From: Clostridia bacterium
GTDB taxonomy: Bacteria; Bacillota; Clostridia; TANB77; CAG-508
Length of the DNA: 59,801 bases
NCBI GenBank assembly: GCA_017397545.1
Contig: JAFQIK010000017.1
Coordinates: 1-59,801 of the forward strand
Direction: 5' to 3'
Shown: positions 37,378 through 48,149 of the stretch, piece by piece
How positions within the stretch are numbered: the first letter of the stretch is position 1
Layout: each line of letters starts with the position of its first letter
Notes under the pieces: model-generated
What the model was told of the DNA's origin: nothing
Database searches by the model: none
Seen by the model: the letters and a program-made list of their open reading frames with translations, nothing else
Position numbers and translations under genes: made by a program

Positions 37378-38329
37378 ATGACCCTAGATAATATTATAGA
37401 AGAAATAAATAAAGCTAGCAGCATTGTAATATTAACACATGAAAATCCAGATGGAGATGCTATTCGGAAGTAGCTTAGCACTATATAATGGACTAAAACA
37501 ACTAAATAAAGATGTAGATGTAATAATACCAGAATATTCAAAAACATTTAAATTTTTATCAAATAGTAAAGAGATAAAAAAAGAAGGAAGAAATGAAAGA
37601 TACGGTTTAGCAATAGCTTTAGACTGTGGAGATATAAAAAGGTTAAATGGATTTGCAAACTATTTTGAAGATGCAAATACAAAAATATCTATAGACCACC
37701 ATAGTGCAAATACAATGTTTGCTGATTATAACTTTGTTAATCCTACAGCACCAGCGTGTGCACAAATATTGATAATTGTTTTAGATGCATTAGGAATAGA
37801 AATTGATAAAGAAATAGGAACATGCCTACTTACAGGAATAATTACAGATACAGGTGGATTTAAATATTCAGGAGTAACAGCAGAAACGTTTGAGTTTGCA
37901 GCAGAACTTTTAAATAGAGGTGTTAACGTATCTAATATTTATAAAAAAGTTCTTCAAACATTATCAAAACCAAGCTTTGAATTAAGAAGAATTGCTATGA
38001 ATAGATTAGAATTCTTAGAAGATGGAAAAATAACTTTTACATACATAACAAAAAAAGATGAAGAAGAAGTTGGGGCTGGAAATAATGACCATGACGGAAT
38101 AGTAGAAATGGGAAGAGATGTTGAAGGAGTAGAAATTTCAATATTTTTAATAGAAAAAGAAGATGGATATAAAATATCACTTCGTTCTAACGAATATGTT
38201 AATGTATCAGATATATGTTTAATGTTTAGTGGAGGAGGACATATAAGAGCAGCAGGAGGAAGCATTAACCTTCCATTCGAACAAGCAAGAGAAAAATTAA
38301 TAGAAGAATGTAAAAAACATTTGAGATAA
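37378..38329 (+). CDS. nrnA: DHH/DHHA1 phosphoesterase NrnA (oligoribonuclease and pAp phosphatase), read through a +1 shift at C37465
   Basis: NrnA degrades nanoRNAs and dephosphorylates pAp. From ATG 37378, 29 codons reach an in-frame CGG, with TAG next but one. Skipping C37465 restores HENPDGDAI-GSSLAL, the first DHH metal motif, and continues to 38329. Frame 2 has ALDCGDIKR (metal D), IDHHSANTMF (DHH motif, near residue 105) and the DHHA1 GGGHIRAAGGSI motif near the end. The joined product is 316 aa, as in the family. AAAGGAG precedes the start. The position between rbfA and truB is the standard Firmicutes order. Confidence 0.94.
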
Positions 38330-38364
38330 ATAATTTAGTCTAAATTTTAAAAATGTATAGAAAA

Positions 38365-38508
38365 TGTAGGGGCGACTACTAGTCGCCCGCTCTTCGAAGA
38401 CTGAGCTAAAAATTTAATAAATATTGCAAAATGATGAAGTTCATAAATAAAATTAGAATACTTTATAGAAAGCCGTTGTAGAACGGGCGACTACTAGTCG
38501 CCCCTACA
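38365..38508. repeat. Two facing palindromic units between nrnA and truB
   Basis: 38365-38390 (+) and 38483-38508 (-), both with arms GGGCGACTA / TAGTCGCCC; the first is followed by CTCTTCGAAGA. Confidence 0.85.
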
Positions 38509-38543
38509 AAATTTGCAATAAAATTAATTATATAGGAGAGGCA

Positions 38544-39395
38544 ATGGACGGAGTAATTATAATAAACAAACCAAAACAATATACATCACACGACATAGTA
38601 AATATTGTAAGAAAACAATTAAATACAAAAAAAATAGGACACACCGGTACGCTAGACCCTAATGCTACCGGTGTTTTACCCATTTTAATAGGTAAGGCTA
38701 CAAAAATATCTAAATACTTAGTAGAACACAAAAAGGCATATATTGCTACAATAAAACTAGGAGAAAAAAGAGATACAGGAGACTCAGAAGGAAATATTAT
38801 AGAAAAAGATTTAGAATTTAAAAATATAGAAAAAGATAGATTAGAAGAAGTATTAGAAAGTTTTTTAGGTAAACAAAAACAAATTCCTCCTATGTATTCA
38901 GCAATAAAAGTAGATGGGAAAAAATTATATGAGTATGCAAGACAAGGACAAACAGTAGAAATAAAACCAAGAGATATAGAAATATATAGTATAAATTTAA
39001 AATCATATAAAGAAGATGAAATTGTATTTGAAACTGAATGTTCAAAAGGAACATATATAAGAGTTCTTTGCGAAGATATAGCAAAAGAATTGGGAACAGT
39101 AGGATATATGAAAGAACTACAAAGAACTGCAGTTAATAAATTTAAAATAGAACAAAGCATAGACTTAGAAAATATAAATCAAGAAATAGTAGAAAAAAAT
39201 CTAATTACAATAGAAAACATATTTAATGATAAAGAAAGTATAGATTTAAATGACAGAAAACTAGAATTATTTCTAAATGGTGTTCAATTAACATATGAAC
39301 TAGAAGATAATACATATAGAATATATAATAAAAATAAATTCATTGGACTAGGAATTGTAAAAAATAATTTATTAAAAAGGGATATAGTAATTTAA
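38544..39395 (+). CDS. truB: tRNA pseudouridine(55) synthase
   Basis: Makes pseudouridine 55 in the T loop of tRNA. The catalytic Asp is in GHTGTLDPNATGVL (D38), followed by KAYIATIKLGEKRDTGDSEG and the KVDGKKLYEYARQG motif. The protein of 283 aa is slightly shorter than the usual 300. AGGAGAGG precedes ATG 38544. The riboflavin kinase gene ribF that often follows is not present. Confidence 0.95.
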   Translation: MDGVIIINKPKQYTSHDIVNIVRKQLNTKKIGHTGTLDPNATGVLPILIGKATKISKYLVEHKKAYIATIKLGEKRDTGDSEGNIIEKDLEFKNIEKDRLEEVLESFLGKQKQIPPMYSAIKVDGKKLYEYARQGQTVEIKPRDIEIYSINLKSYKEDEIVFETECSKGTYIRVLCEDIAKELGTVGYMKELQRTAVNKFKIEQSIDLENINQEIVEKNLITIENIFNDKESIDLNDRKLELFLNGVQLTYELEDNTYRIYNKNKFIGLGIVKNNLLKRDIVI

Positions 39396-39419
39396 AGAAG
39401 AATATGGTAAAATTATTTT

Positions 39420-39495
39420 TGTAGGGGTCGATGCCCACATCGACCCGAAAAAAGAAAAAATTATAAACGGGCCGATGTGGGCATCGGCCCCTACA
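39420..39495. repeat. Two facing palindromic units after truB
   Basis: 39420-39447 (+; GGGGTCGATG / CATCGACCC) and 39468-39495 (-; GGGCCGATG / CATCGGCCCC). The change from TCGA to CCGA is compensated on both arms. Confidence 0.85.
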
Positions 39496-39524
39496 AAAAT
39501 AAAATTTTGAAAGGAACGATACGT

Positions 39525-39995
39525 ATGACAAGTTTATTTAGTTATTTAATTACAATGTTTGGAGGAATATTCTGGTTAATTAGATTAGTAATAGCTGTAG
39601 CATATACAATGAGTGCAGATATAGGAATAGAACCATTAGATTTTAATATAGAAGTAACATTATTGTTTGTTACATTATTCTGTATGATATTTATAGTAAA
39701 AAGAAATATAATAGGAGCATTAGTTTATTTTGTAGGATATGGATTATATTTTGGAACAGATTTATTTAATGGAATAACAAATATTAGTAATGGACAAACA
39801 GGACTTGTAGATTATGCATCATTATTCCTATCATTAATAGGAGTTATAATTCCATTTTTAACAGTAATGGATATATTCTTAAATAAAAATAGAAAAGGTA
39901 GTACTAAAGATGCAAAAACAGACTGGTTTTATGAGAATGAAGAATATACAAGAAAATTAGACGAAAGAGCAGACAAAAACCAATATAAATTCTAA
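39525..39995 (+). CDS. Four-helix membrane protein of unknown function
   Basis: The 156-aa protein begins MTSLFSYLITMFGGIFWLIR and has membrane segments at about residues 5-25, 42-60, 65-85 and 105-125, and a charged C terminus (GSTKDAKTDWFYENEEYTRK). ATG 39525 follows AAAGGAA; the upstream in-frame ATG 39477 lies in repeat DNA. I do not recognise the family; similar small membrane proteins sit near the TruB and RbgA genes in Clostridia, to my impression. Confidence 0.6.
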   Translation: MTSLFSYLITMFGGIFWLIRLVIAVAYTMSADIGIEPLDFNIEVTLLFVTLFCMIFIVKRNIIGALVYFVGYGLYFGTDLFNGITNISNGQTGLVDYASLFLSLIGVIIPFLTVMDIFLNKNRKGSTKDAKTDWFYENEEYTRKLDERADKNQYKF

Positions 39996-40043
39996 GGCGA
40001 TTTTATTAAATTGTAATTTATATGACATATTGAAAATTGTATC

Positions 40044-40118
40044 TGTAGGGGTCGCACTCCTGGGCGACCCGCGTAAAAATAATTAATTTTCGGGGCGCCG
40101 AGGACTGCGCCCCCTATG
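40044..40118. repeat. Two facing palindromic units before rbgA
   Basis: 40044-40072 (+; GGGGTCGCACTCC / GGGCGACCC) and 40091-40118 (-; GGGGCGCCGAGG / CTGCGCCCC). Followed by the ACAAATTACAATTTA flank seen elsewhere. Confidence 0.8.
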
Positions 40119-40176
40119 ACGTTTGAAATTAATATACAACTACAAATTACAATTTACCTAATAAAAGGAGAAAATA

Positions 40177-41061
40177 ATGATGAATATAAACTGGTACCCA
40201 GGCCATATGCTTAAGACCAAAAAACAAATAATAGAAGATATAAAATTAATAGATATAGTAATAGAATTATTAGATGCTAGAATACCTATTTCTAGTAGAA
40301 ATCCTGATATGCAAAGAATAATTCAAAATAAAAAAAGAATAGTAGTATTAAATAAAAGCGATTTAGCAGAGGATTTTGAAACAAAAAAATGGGTAGAGTT
40401 TTATAAAAAAAATAATATACCAGCAATAATAGCAGATGCAAATTTAGGAAAAGGTATTAAAGAAATATTAAAAAAAGTAGAAAATATAATGCAAGAAGAT
40501 ATGGAAAAAGCAGCTGCAAAAGGAAGAATAAAAAGAAATATTAGAATTATGATACTTGGAATACCTAATGTGGGAAAATCTTCACTTATAAATAGATTAT
40601 GCAACAAAAAAACAACAGTTGTAGGAAACAGGCCAGGTGTTACTAAACAAAAACAGTGGGTAAGAATAGCAAATAATATAGAACTATTAGATACACCAGG
40701 TGTACTTTGGCCTAAGTTTGAAGATGAAACAGTTGCTTTAAATTTATCGTATACAGGTTCTATTAAAGATGAGGTATTGCAAACTATAGAAATAGCATTT
40801 AGCTTACTAACATTTTTATATAAAAACTATAAAAAGAATTTAATGGAAAGATACAAAATATCAGAAGACGAAATTGTAAATATTAATTCAGAAGACGAAA
40901 ATGATGAAGTATATAATCTTTTAAAATTAATAGGAAAAAAAAGAGGAGCAGTAGTATCAGGAGGAGAAGTTGACGAAGAAAAAACAGCAAGTATTATATT
41001 AACTGATTTTAGATCTGGAAAATTAGGAAAAATAACATTGGAGAAGGTAAATGAAAAATAA
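40177..41061 (+). CDS. rbgA: Ribosome biogenesis GTPase RbgA (YlqF)
   Basis: Needed for late assembly of the 50S subunit. It has circularly permuted GTPase motifs: NKSD (G4) near residue 59, SA-type G5 near ADANLGKG, then G1 GIPNVGKSS (about 128-136), G2 and DTPGVLWP (G3). The N-terminal WYPGHMLKTKKQI signature is present. 294 aa. AAGGAG precedes ATG 40177. The next gene mrnC overlaps its end by 11 bases. Confidence 0.95.
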   Translation: MMNINWYPGHMLKTKKQIIEDIKLIDIVIELLDARIPISSRNPDMQRIIQNKKRIVVLNKSDLAEDFETKKWVEFYKKNNIPAIIADANLGKGIKEILKKVENIMQEDMEKAAAKGRIKRNIRIMILGIPNVGKSSLINRLCNKKTTVVGNRPGVTKQKQWVRIANNIELLDTPGVLWPKFEDETVALNLSYTGSIKDEVLQTIEIAFSLLTFLYKNYKKNLMERYKISEDEIVNINSEDENDEVYNLLKLIGKKRGAVVSGGEVDEEKTASIILTDFRSGKLGKITLEKVNEK

Positions 41062-41425
41062 AACAGAAGTAAATTTAATGTCACCATTAACATGGGCATA
41101 TATAGGAGATTCAGTATACGAATTATATATAAGAGAACATTTAGTACAAACAACAAATTTAAAACCACACAAATTGCATATAGAAGCAATTAAACATGTA
41201 AAAGCAGCAGCACAAGCAAAAATATTAAAAGAATTAGAAAATTTTCTTACAGAAGAGGAGAAAGATATTGTAAGAAGAACAAGAAATACAGAAAATCATC
41301 ATGTGGCGAAAAATGCAAATCCTACAGATTATATGTATGCTACAGCATTTGAAGGACTTATAGGTTATTTATATTTAAGTAACCAGACAGAAAGATTAGA
41401 AGAGTTATTAAAATTATGTATTTAA
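41051..41425 (+). CDS. mrnC: Mini-ribonuclease 3
   Basis: A dsRNA nuclease with an RNase III catalytic domain and no RNA-binding domain, used in 23S rRNA maturation. The 124-aa protein has LTWAYIGDSVYELYIREHL with the catalytic Asp at residue 20, and TRNTENHHVAKNANPTDYMYATAFEGLIGYLYL with the second acidic site in AFEGLIG. Start ATG 41051 overlaps the end of rbgA, suggesting translational coupling. Confidence 0.94.
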   Translation: MKNKTEVNLMSPLTWAYIGDSVYELYIREHLVQTTNLKPHKLHIEAIKHVKAAAQAKILKELENFLTEEEKDIVRRTRNTENHHVAKNANPTDYMYATAFEGLIGYLYLSNQTERLEELLKLCI

Positions 41426-41453
41426 AATATATTGTAAAAAAGGAGATAAAAGT

Positions 41454-42173
41454 ATGAATGAAGGTAATGTAACTATAATAGAGAATGCAAGAAGTAATAG
41501 AGACGATTTAATAATTAGTATAGAAGCTAGAATAAAACAATTAGAGATATTACAAAAAGAATGTAATGAAAAAATAGAAGAATATTTAAAAAATGCTGAA
41601 GAAAATGATATTAGATATAATCCGGATACAGAAATACTAACAAAAATATCTTACTGGATAGAAAATTTGGAAAATGTAAAACAGGTATTGGGAAAACTAA
41701 AATTAAATGAAAACAGTATACTATTTGATGATGAAAAATACTTAAATGCAGCTCAGGAATTATTAAGAAAAATAGATAAAAGAATAGAAGAAGTAAAAGC
41801 TGAATTTATTAAAAGTAATGAAGAAAAAATACAAATAGCTTGTAAAGAAAAAAGAGATATAGACGAAGAATTAGAAGAATTAAGAATGGAATTAGAAAGG
41901 TTAAAAGAAGAAAAAGAAGAATATGAGAGTTGGTGTAAAAAAATAGAAGGAAAAAAATTTTTCAAAAGGTTGTTTGCAAAAGAAAAAGAATATTATCAAG
42001 ATTTTTTAGAAATCGTCAATACTGATATAAGAAAAGTAGAAAAAAGAATAAGTCAAATAGAAATAAGAAAAAAAGCAAATCATTTTGTACCAAGGACAGA
42101 AGAAGATCCAGTTAATCCAGATTCAGCAGAGATAATGGAAGAAAATAAAGGAATAGAACCAGGAGATGAGTAG
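41454..42173 (+). CDS. Coiled-coil protein of unknown function
   Basis: The 239-aa protein is highly charged with two long coiled coils (about residues 20-65 and 95-170, ELEELRMELERLKEEKEEYES) and a disordered acidic end. AAAGGAGA precedes ATG 41454. It has no membrane segment or catalytic motif that I recognise. It may be a structural or envelope-linked protein; context gives no strong hint, as it lies between mrnC and recN. The stop codon begins a 10-bp hairpin. Confidence 0.6.
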   Translation: MNEGNVTIIENARSNRDDLIISIEARIKQLEILQKECNEKIEEYLKNAEENDIRYNPDTEILTKISYWIENLENVKQVLGKLKLNENSILFDDEKYLNAAQELLRKIDKRIEEVKAEFIKSNEEKIQIACKEKRDIDEELEELRMELERLKEEKEEYESWCKKIEGKKFFKRLFAKEKEYYQDFLEIVNTDIRKVEKRISQIEIRKKANHFVPRTEEDPVNPDSAEIMEENKGIEPGDE

Positions 42174-42192
42174 TCGCTTAAATAAGCGACTA
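42171..42192. other. Perfect hairpin at the stop of the coiled-coil gene
   Basis: TAGTCGCTTA pairs with TAAGCGACTA with two bases between. It is followed by A residues, not T, on the + strand, so it does not look like a terminator for the gene before it. Confidence 0.55.
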
Positions 42193-42202
42193 AAAAAATG
42201 TA

Positions 42203-42231
42203 TTGACAAAAAACAAATGTTCGTGTAAAAT
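42203..42231 (+). promoter_or_regulatory. Promoter of recN
   Basis: TTGACA (42203-42208), 17 bases, TAAAAT (42226-42231). Confidence 0.8.
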
Positions 42232-42268
42232 AATTTAAAGAGTAGAACAGAATGAAAAGGTGATAATA

Positions 42269-43895
42269 TTGATAAATACATTACATATAAAAAACGTTGG
42301 AATAATAGATGAAATAAGTATTGATTTAAATAAAGGATTTAATGTATTAACAGGTGAGACAGGAGCAGGAAAAACTCTTATTATAGGCTCATTAGAAATT
42401 TTAGCAGGTGGTAGATTTTCTAAAGAAATGATAAGAAAAGGAGAAGAATATTCATTTGTTGAAATAAGTGTAACAAGTAATAATAACGAAGACGTTATCT
42501 TGTCAAGAGAAATAAATATAAATGGCAAAAATTTATGCAAAATTAATGGAAGAATGGTAACGGTTTCAGAGCTTAAAAATTTTATGAGCTCTATTATAGA
42601 TATACATGGGCAACATGATAATCAATCTCTATTAAACTCAAATGTACATATAAGATTACTAGATAAGTTTGCAGGAAGTGAGTTTAAAAATATAAAATTA
42701 GATTATTTAGAAAAGTATAGTAAATATAAAAGACTAAAAGAAGAAATAGTAAAAAATTATGGAGATGATAAAGAGAAACAAAGAAAGCTAGATTTACTAA
42801 AATATCAGTCAAATGAGATAGAAGAAGCAAATTTAAAAAAAGGAGAAGAAGAAGAACTAGAAGAAAAAAAGAAGAAAATATTAAATACAGAAAAAATTTC
42901 TAAAAATTTAGGAATTGCAGAAAATGAAATTTTAAATGTAGCATTAGAATCAGTTCAATCTGCAATGAAATCATTAGAAAAAATAGATGATATAAATGAA
43001 GAATATTTAAAAACTGCAGAAACAGTTAGAAATATTTATTATGAATTAGAAGATTGCCGGAAGAACAATATCAAGTTATTCAGAAGATATATATTTTGAT
43101 GACAGAGAAATAGAAGAAGTAGAAACAAGATTAAATCTTATATCTTCAATGAAAAGAAAATATGGAAATAATATAGAGGAAATATTAAAGTACAAAGAAG
43201 AAGTAGAAAAAGAAATATATGAAATAGAAAACTTAGAAGAATATACAAATAAATTAAAATTAGATTTAAAAGTTTTAGAAAAACAAATGAAAGAACTTTG
43301 CAGTAAAATGCATCAAATAAGAGAAAAAATAAGTGAAATTTTGGCAGAGGAAGTTCAAAAAGATTTAATAGATTTAGAAATGAAAAATACAAAATTTAAA
43401 GTAGATATTAATTACCATGAAAATAAAGATTTTAATGAAAATGGGCAAGAGGAAATAGAATTTTTAATAATGACAAATATTGGAGAAGATTTTAAACCAC
43501 TTACAAAAATTGCATCAGGTGGAGAAATGTCTAGAATAATGCTTGCAATAAAAAGAGTTTTAGCAGATGTAGACGAAGTAGAAACATTAGTATTTGACGA
43601 AATAGATACAGGAATTAGTGGGATTGCAGCAAATAAAGTAGCAGAAAAAATGAAACAAATAGCAAGAACTCATCAAATAATATGTGTAACACACTTAGCT
43701 ACAATTGCAGCCAAAGGAGATACAAATTATTATATTAACAAACAAGTAAAAGATGGAAAAACAAAAACAAATATATCTTTATTAAAAGACGAAAACTTAT
43801 TAAAAGAAATTGCAAGAATAGCAAGTGGAGAAGTAACAACAGTATCACTTCAATATGCAAAAGAACTGATTGAGCGTGCGGACGTGAGGTCATAA
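42269..43895 (+). CDS. recN: DNA repair protein RecN, read through a +1 shift at C43058
   Basis: An SMC-like ATPase of double-strand break repair. TTG 42269 follows AAAGGTG by six bases; the protein then begins INTLHIKNVGIIDEISI, as in the family (GTG 42260 is the less likely alternative). Walker A is TGETGAGKTLI near residue 29. 263 codons reach an in-frame CGG; skipping C43058 restores D-C-GRTISSYSEDIYFDD and the coiled coil continues with VETRLNLISSMKRKYG, a strong RecN signature. Frame 2 ends with the ABC signature ASGGEMSRIMLAIKRVL and the Walker B region TLVFDEIDTGISG. 541 aa in all. The last codons (ERADVRS) and stop come from a hairpin repeat. Confidence 0.94.
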
Positions 43896-43947
43896 CATTT
43901 CATTTTTTATAAAAATGGAATTTTTGCCTCCACCCTAGCGACTGGCG
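43873..43947 (+). repeat. Hairpin element at the recN stop codon, copy 2 of 2
   Basis: Same element as at 27522-27598: TGAGCGTGCGGACGTGAGG ... CCTCCACCCTAGCGACT. Its first 23 bases supply the last seven recN codons and the TAA. Confidence 0.75.
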
Positions 43948-43954
43948 AAAGAAT

Positions 43955-44072
43955 TTAGTTAATAGTGAAAAATGAATAGTGAAAAGTACAAACTTGCCTT
44001 CGAAATTTCTTCTTTGACATAGCTTAATACTCTTAACTATTCATTCTTAGTTATTCACTCTTGCCGTTAGGC
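43955..44072. repeat. GAATAGT-heptamer hairpin between recN and tRNA-Glu
   Basis: Left arm GTTAATAGTGAAAAATGAATAG and its continuation GTGAAAAGTACAAACTTGCC; right arm ACTCTTAACTATTCATTC and GTTATTCACTCTTGCC. A short stem GCAAGTTTG / CAAACTTGC closes it. The 535-base gap between recN and lysS holds this hairpin, tRNA-Glu, further inverted repeats and the lysS promoter. Confidence 0.7.
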
Positions 44073-44077
44073 AAGTT

Positions 44078-44152
44078 TGGTGACCCCTACGGGAATCGAA
44101 CCCATGATTCAGCCTTGAGAGGGCTGCGTCTTAACCGCTTGACCAAGGGGCC
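44078..44152 (-). tRNA. tRNA-Glu (anticodon CTC)
   Basis: Read on the minus strand: acceptor GGCCCCT/AGGGGTC (one G-T pair), anticodon stem CAGCC/GGCTG with loop CTCTCAA, T stem ATGGG/CCCGT-type pairing with TTCGATT loop, discriminator A and encoded CCA. The tRNA lies on the opposite strand to most genes here, between recN and lysS. Confidence 0.93.
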
Positions 44153-44227
44153 ATATATATTACAAACATATTTATAACATTATTTATATTCTTTTGTCAA
44201 GATATGTTAGTAGATAAATAAAAAAAT

Positions 44228-44342
44228 GGTTACAGTTCAGACCTAAATTAAAATTTATATTCATTTTTTTGTTGCGGGTCGCCCAGGGGTGCGACCCCTA
44301 CATTTACTCTACATTTTTTAGTTTTAGTCTGAATAGTAACTT
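44228..44342. repeat. Long inverted repeat enclosing a palindromic unit
   Basis: GGTTACAGTTCAGACCTAAA (44228-44247) and TTTTAGTCTGAATAGTAAC (44324-44342) form the ends; between them lies a - oriented palindromic unit (44274-44302, GGGTCGCCC / GGTGCGACCCC). A half copy of the end also stands before rimP (31338-31356), so this is a separate repeat family with nested content. Confidence 0.7.
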
Positions 44343-44370
44343 TTATTTAAGAAAATCGATTACATAAATA

Positions 44371-44399
44371 TTTACTTTTCCCAGCTTCTGTTATATAAT
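44371..44399 (+). promoter_or_regulatory. Promoter of lysS
   Basis: TTTACT (44371-44376), 17 bases, TATAAT (44394-44399). Confidence 0.65.
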
Positions 44400-44409
44400 A
44401 ATAAAATAA

Positions 44410-46050
<1,641 letters not shown>

Positions 46051-46095
46051 ATGAACAATATAAATAATAATTTTATTTAGCGTGAGGTGCTAAGC

Positions 46096-46368
46096 TTGAA
46101 AAGATGGAAAGTAATTCGTAATATAACTTTAAGTATATTTATAGTTTCTCTAATACCAATTCTATGGTGGCTTTTTGAAGCTATATGGAATGATATAAAT
46201 GGATATACATATATAGTTCCTGGACCAGGTCTTACAAGATGGTATAACATTTTTATATTTAAATCATTTTGGTACTTAATTATTTGGAGTATTCCTGCTA
46301 TTATTGATGTAATATTATTTATAATTTCAATGATAAAAATAAAAGAGAATAATTTAGTAGGGAAATAG
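46096..46368 (+). CDS. Small membrane protein of unknown function
   Basis: The 90-aa protein has two membrane segments (about residues 8-28 and 55-78, rich in Ile and Trp). TTG 46096 is chosen because GAGGTG ends six bases upstream; GTG 46087 is inside that ribosome site. I do not recognise the family. It is followed at 46379 by a gene with only 11 bases between, so the two are probably co-transcribed. Confidence 0.55.
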   Translation: MKRWKVIRNITLSIFIVSLIPILWWLFEAIWNDINGYTYIVPGPGLTRWYNIFIFKSFWYLIIWSIPAIIDVILFIISMIKIKENNLVGK

Positions 46369-46378
46369 GAGAAAATAA

Positions 46379-47245
46379 ATGCTAGAAAAAGACGATTTTT
46401 TTCCAATTGGAATAGGAACTTATAAATTGAATTTAGAAGATAAAGAAAATACTCTTAAAGGGCTTTTATATTCTGTAGAAAAAGGACAAAACTTTATGAG
46501 TACAGCTCTAGTTTATGATAATGGTAGAGTAGTAGACTTTTTGAAAGAGTTTTTTAGAAAAGTAGATAGAGAAAAAATTTTTTTAATGGCTCATTTAGAA
46601 AGATATATAGAAAAACTAGAAGATGTAGAAAAACAAGTTAATGAATATTTAACAAAAATGGATATAGATTATATAGATGCAGTACAAGTACATGCGTCAT
46701 ATGTATCAAAAATTCCACTTGCAGAAACATATAATCAAATAAATGAGTTAATAAAAAAAGGAAAAGTTAGATATATATCAATAAGCAATTCAAGTTTAGA
46801 AGAGCTAAAAGAGATTAATGAAAAATTTGGTGTATATAGCTTCGAAGGTGTTTATAATTTAGAATGTAAGTTAAATGAAAATATAGGAATTATAAACTAT
46901 TGCAAAGAAAATAATATTAAATTTATATGTTATCAAGCACTAAGAAGAAATAGAATTGCAAATAATAATTATCCACTACTAACTGAATTATCAGAAAAAT
47001 ATGGTAAAACACAAAATCAAATATTATTAAATTGGTTAATTAAAGAAAAGGGCGTTTTAGCTCTAATAAAATCAACCAATAAAGATAATATAGATAGCAA
47101 TTTGGAATCCTTAAATTTCGAAATATCTATTGAAGATATGAATAAACTTAATGAATTTAAACATAAAGGATTTGATACAGTAAAAATTGATTGGAAAGAA
47201 ACAGGTAAAGGTGTTTTAATAGATCAATTAGCAAATCAATTCTAA
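46379..47245 (+). CDS. Aldo/keto reductase family protein with altered catalytic residues
   Basis: The fold is clear: GIGTYKLNLEDKENTLKGLLYSVEKG at the N terminus, AVQVHAS (catalytic His region, near 106), YISISNSSLEELKE, LLNWLIKEKGVLALIKSTNKDNI (NADPH-binding loop) and a C-terminal helix. Of the usual D-Y-K-H tetrad, Tyr and His remain, but the Asp position reads Ser (F-M-S-T-A) and the Lys position reads His (I-F-L-M-A-H). So it may have lost reductase activity or changed its mechanism. 288 aa. GGAGAAAA precedes ATG 46379. Confidence 0.85.
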   Translation: MLEKDDFFPIGIGTYKLNLEDKENTLKGLLYSVEKGQNFMSTALVYDNGRVVDFLKEFFRKVDREKIFLMAHLERYIEKLEDVEKQVNEYLTKMDIDYIDAVQVHASYVSKIPLAETYNQINELIKKGKVRYISISNSSLEELKEINEKFGVYSFEGVYNLECKLNENIGIINYCKENNIKFICYQALRRNRIANNNYPLLTELSEKYGKTQNQILLNWLIKEKGVLALIKSTNKDNIDSNLESLNFEISIEDMNKLNEFKHKGFDTVKIDWKETGKGVLIDQLANQF

Positions 47246-47275
47246 TAATAGTATGAGATACGAGGAGAGATAAAT

Positions 47276-48025
47276 ATGTTTAATTTTGGATTAGATAGAA
47301 GAACAATTACTATAATAATAGTAGTAATGCTAGGGTTATGGCTGCTAAATTCTGGAACAAGTGGGATATTGAATTTACTTTTAACAATTCCAGGAGTTTT
47401 AATTGCACTTACATTTCATGAGTTTGCACATGCATATGCAGCAGATAAATTAGGAGATGAAACTCCAAGAATGCAAGGAAGACTTAATTTAAATCCATTG
47501 AGTCATATAGATCCATTTGGTTTTGTCTTTTTAATTGTTGCAGGATTTGGATGGGGAAAACCAGTACAAATTAATCCTAGAAATTTTAATGGAAAATATT
47601 CCTTATCTAAAGCAGAAGCAATAGTTTCTGCAGCAGGACCTATAATGAATTTTATATTAGCATTTGTATTTTTAATAATATACTATGTATTATTTAATAT
47701 AACAAATGTAATGCAAGGATTGTCTACCCAGTGGCAACTTGTTGTATATCAAATAGTTTTATATACAATATCTATAAATATAGGACTTGGAGTATTTAAT
47801 TTAATTCCACTTCCACCACTTGATGGTTCAAAAATATTAATGCATTTTTTACCATATAACGGGAAACAATGGTTTTATAATAACCAACAAATATTTTATA
47901 TAGTATTTTTACTTATTTGGATAACAGGATTATCTTCTACAATTTTAAATCCAATATTTAATGGAATATTAAGTGGAATGGACTGGATTGTATATAATAT
48001 ATTTAAGCTGTTGATGTTAATTTAG
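47276..48025 (+). CDS. Site-2 protease family (M50) membrane metalloprotease
   Basis: An intramembrane zinc protease of the YwhC/SpoIVFB-like group. Zinc motif H48-E-F-A-H52, third ligand region NLIPLPPLDGSKIL (near 183-196), several membrane segments across 249 aa. The substrate is unknown. GGAGAG precedes ATG 47276. It lies between the aldo/keto reductase homologue and tsaD; the context does not suggest a target. Confidence 0.9.
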   Translation: MFNFGLDRRTITIIIVVMLGLWLLNSGTSGILNLLLTIPGVLIALTFHEFAHAYAADKLGDETPRMQGRLNLNPLSHIDPFGFVFLIVAGFGWGKPVQINPRNFNGKYSLSKAEAIVSAAGPIMNFILAFVFLIIYYVLFNITNVMQGLSTQWQLVVYQIVLYTISINIGLGVFNLIPLPPLDGSKILMHFLPYNGKQWFYNNQQIFYIVFLLIWITGLSSTILNPIFNGILSGMDWIVYNIFKLLMLI

Positions 48026-48029
48026 GGTA

Positions 48030-48106
48030 TGTAGGGGGCGCTGCCCACAGCGCCCCGTGAACAAAATAAGATAAAAACAATGTAGGGGCGACTAGTAGTC
48101 GCCCGC
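48030..48106 (+). repeat. Two palindromic TGTAGGGG units before tsaD
   Basis: 48030-48057 (GGGGGCGCTG / CAGCGCCCC) and 48081-48106 (GGGGCGACTAG / TAGTCGCCC, followed by CTCTTCGAAGAA). Confidence 0.85.
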
Positions 48107-48149
48107 TCTTCGAAGAATTTACTATATATAAGAAAGATAAGGAGTAGGA

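Noticed and set aside
39477-39524. A longer start (39477) for the four-helix membrane protein
   Set aside because: It lies in a repeat unit; the ATG at 39525 has a ribosome site.
42171-42192. The hairpin after the coiled-coil gene as an intrinsic terminator
   Set aside because: It is followed by A residues rather than T on the + strand, and there is no gene on the other strand that would need it.
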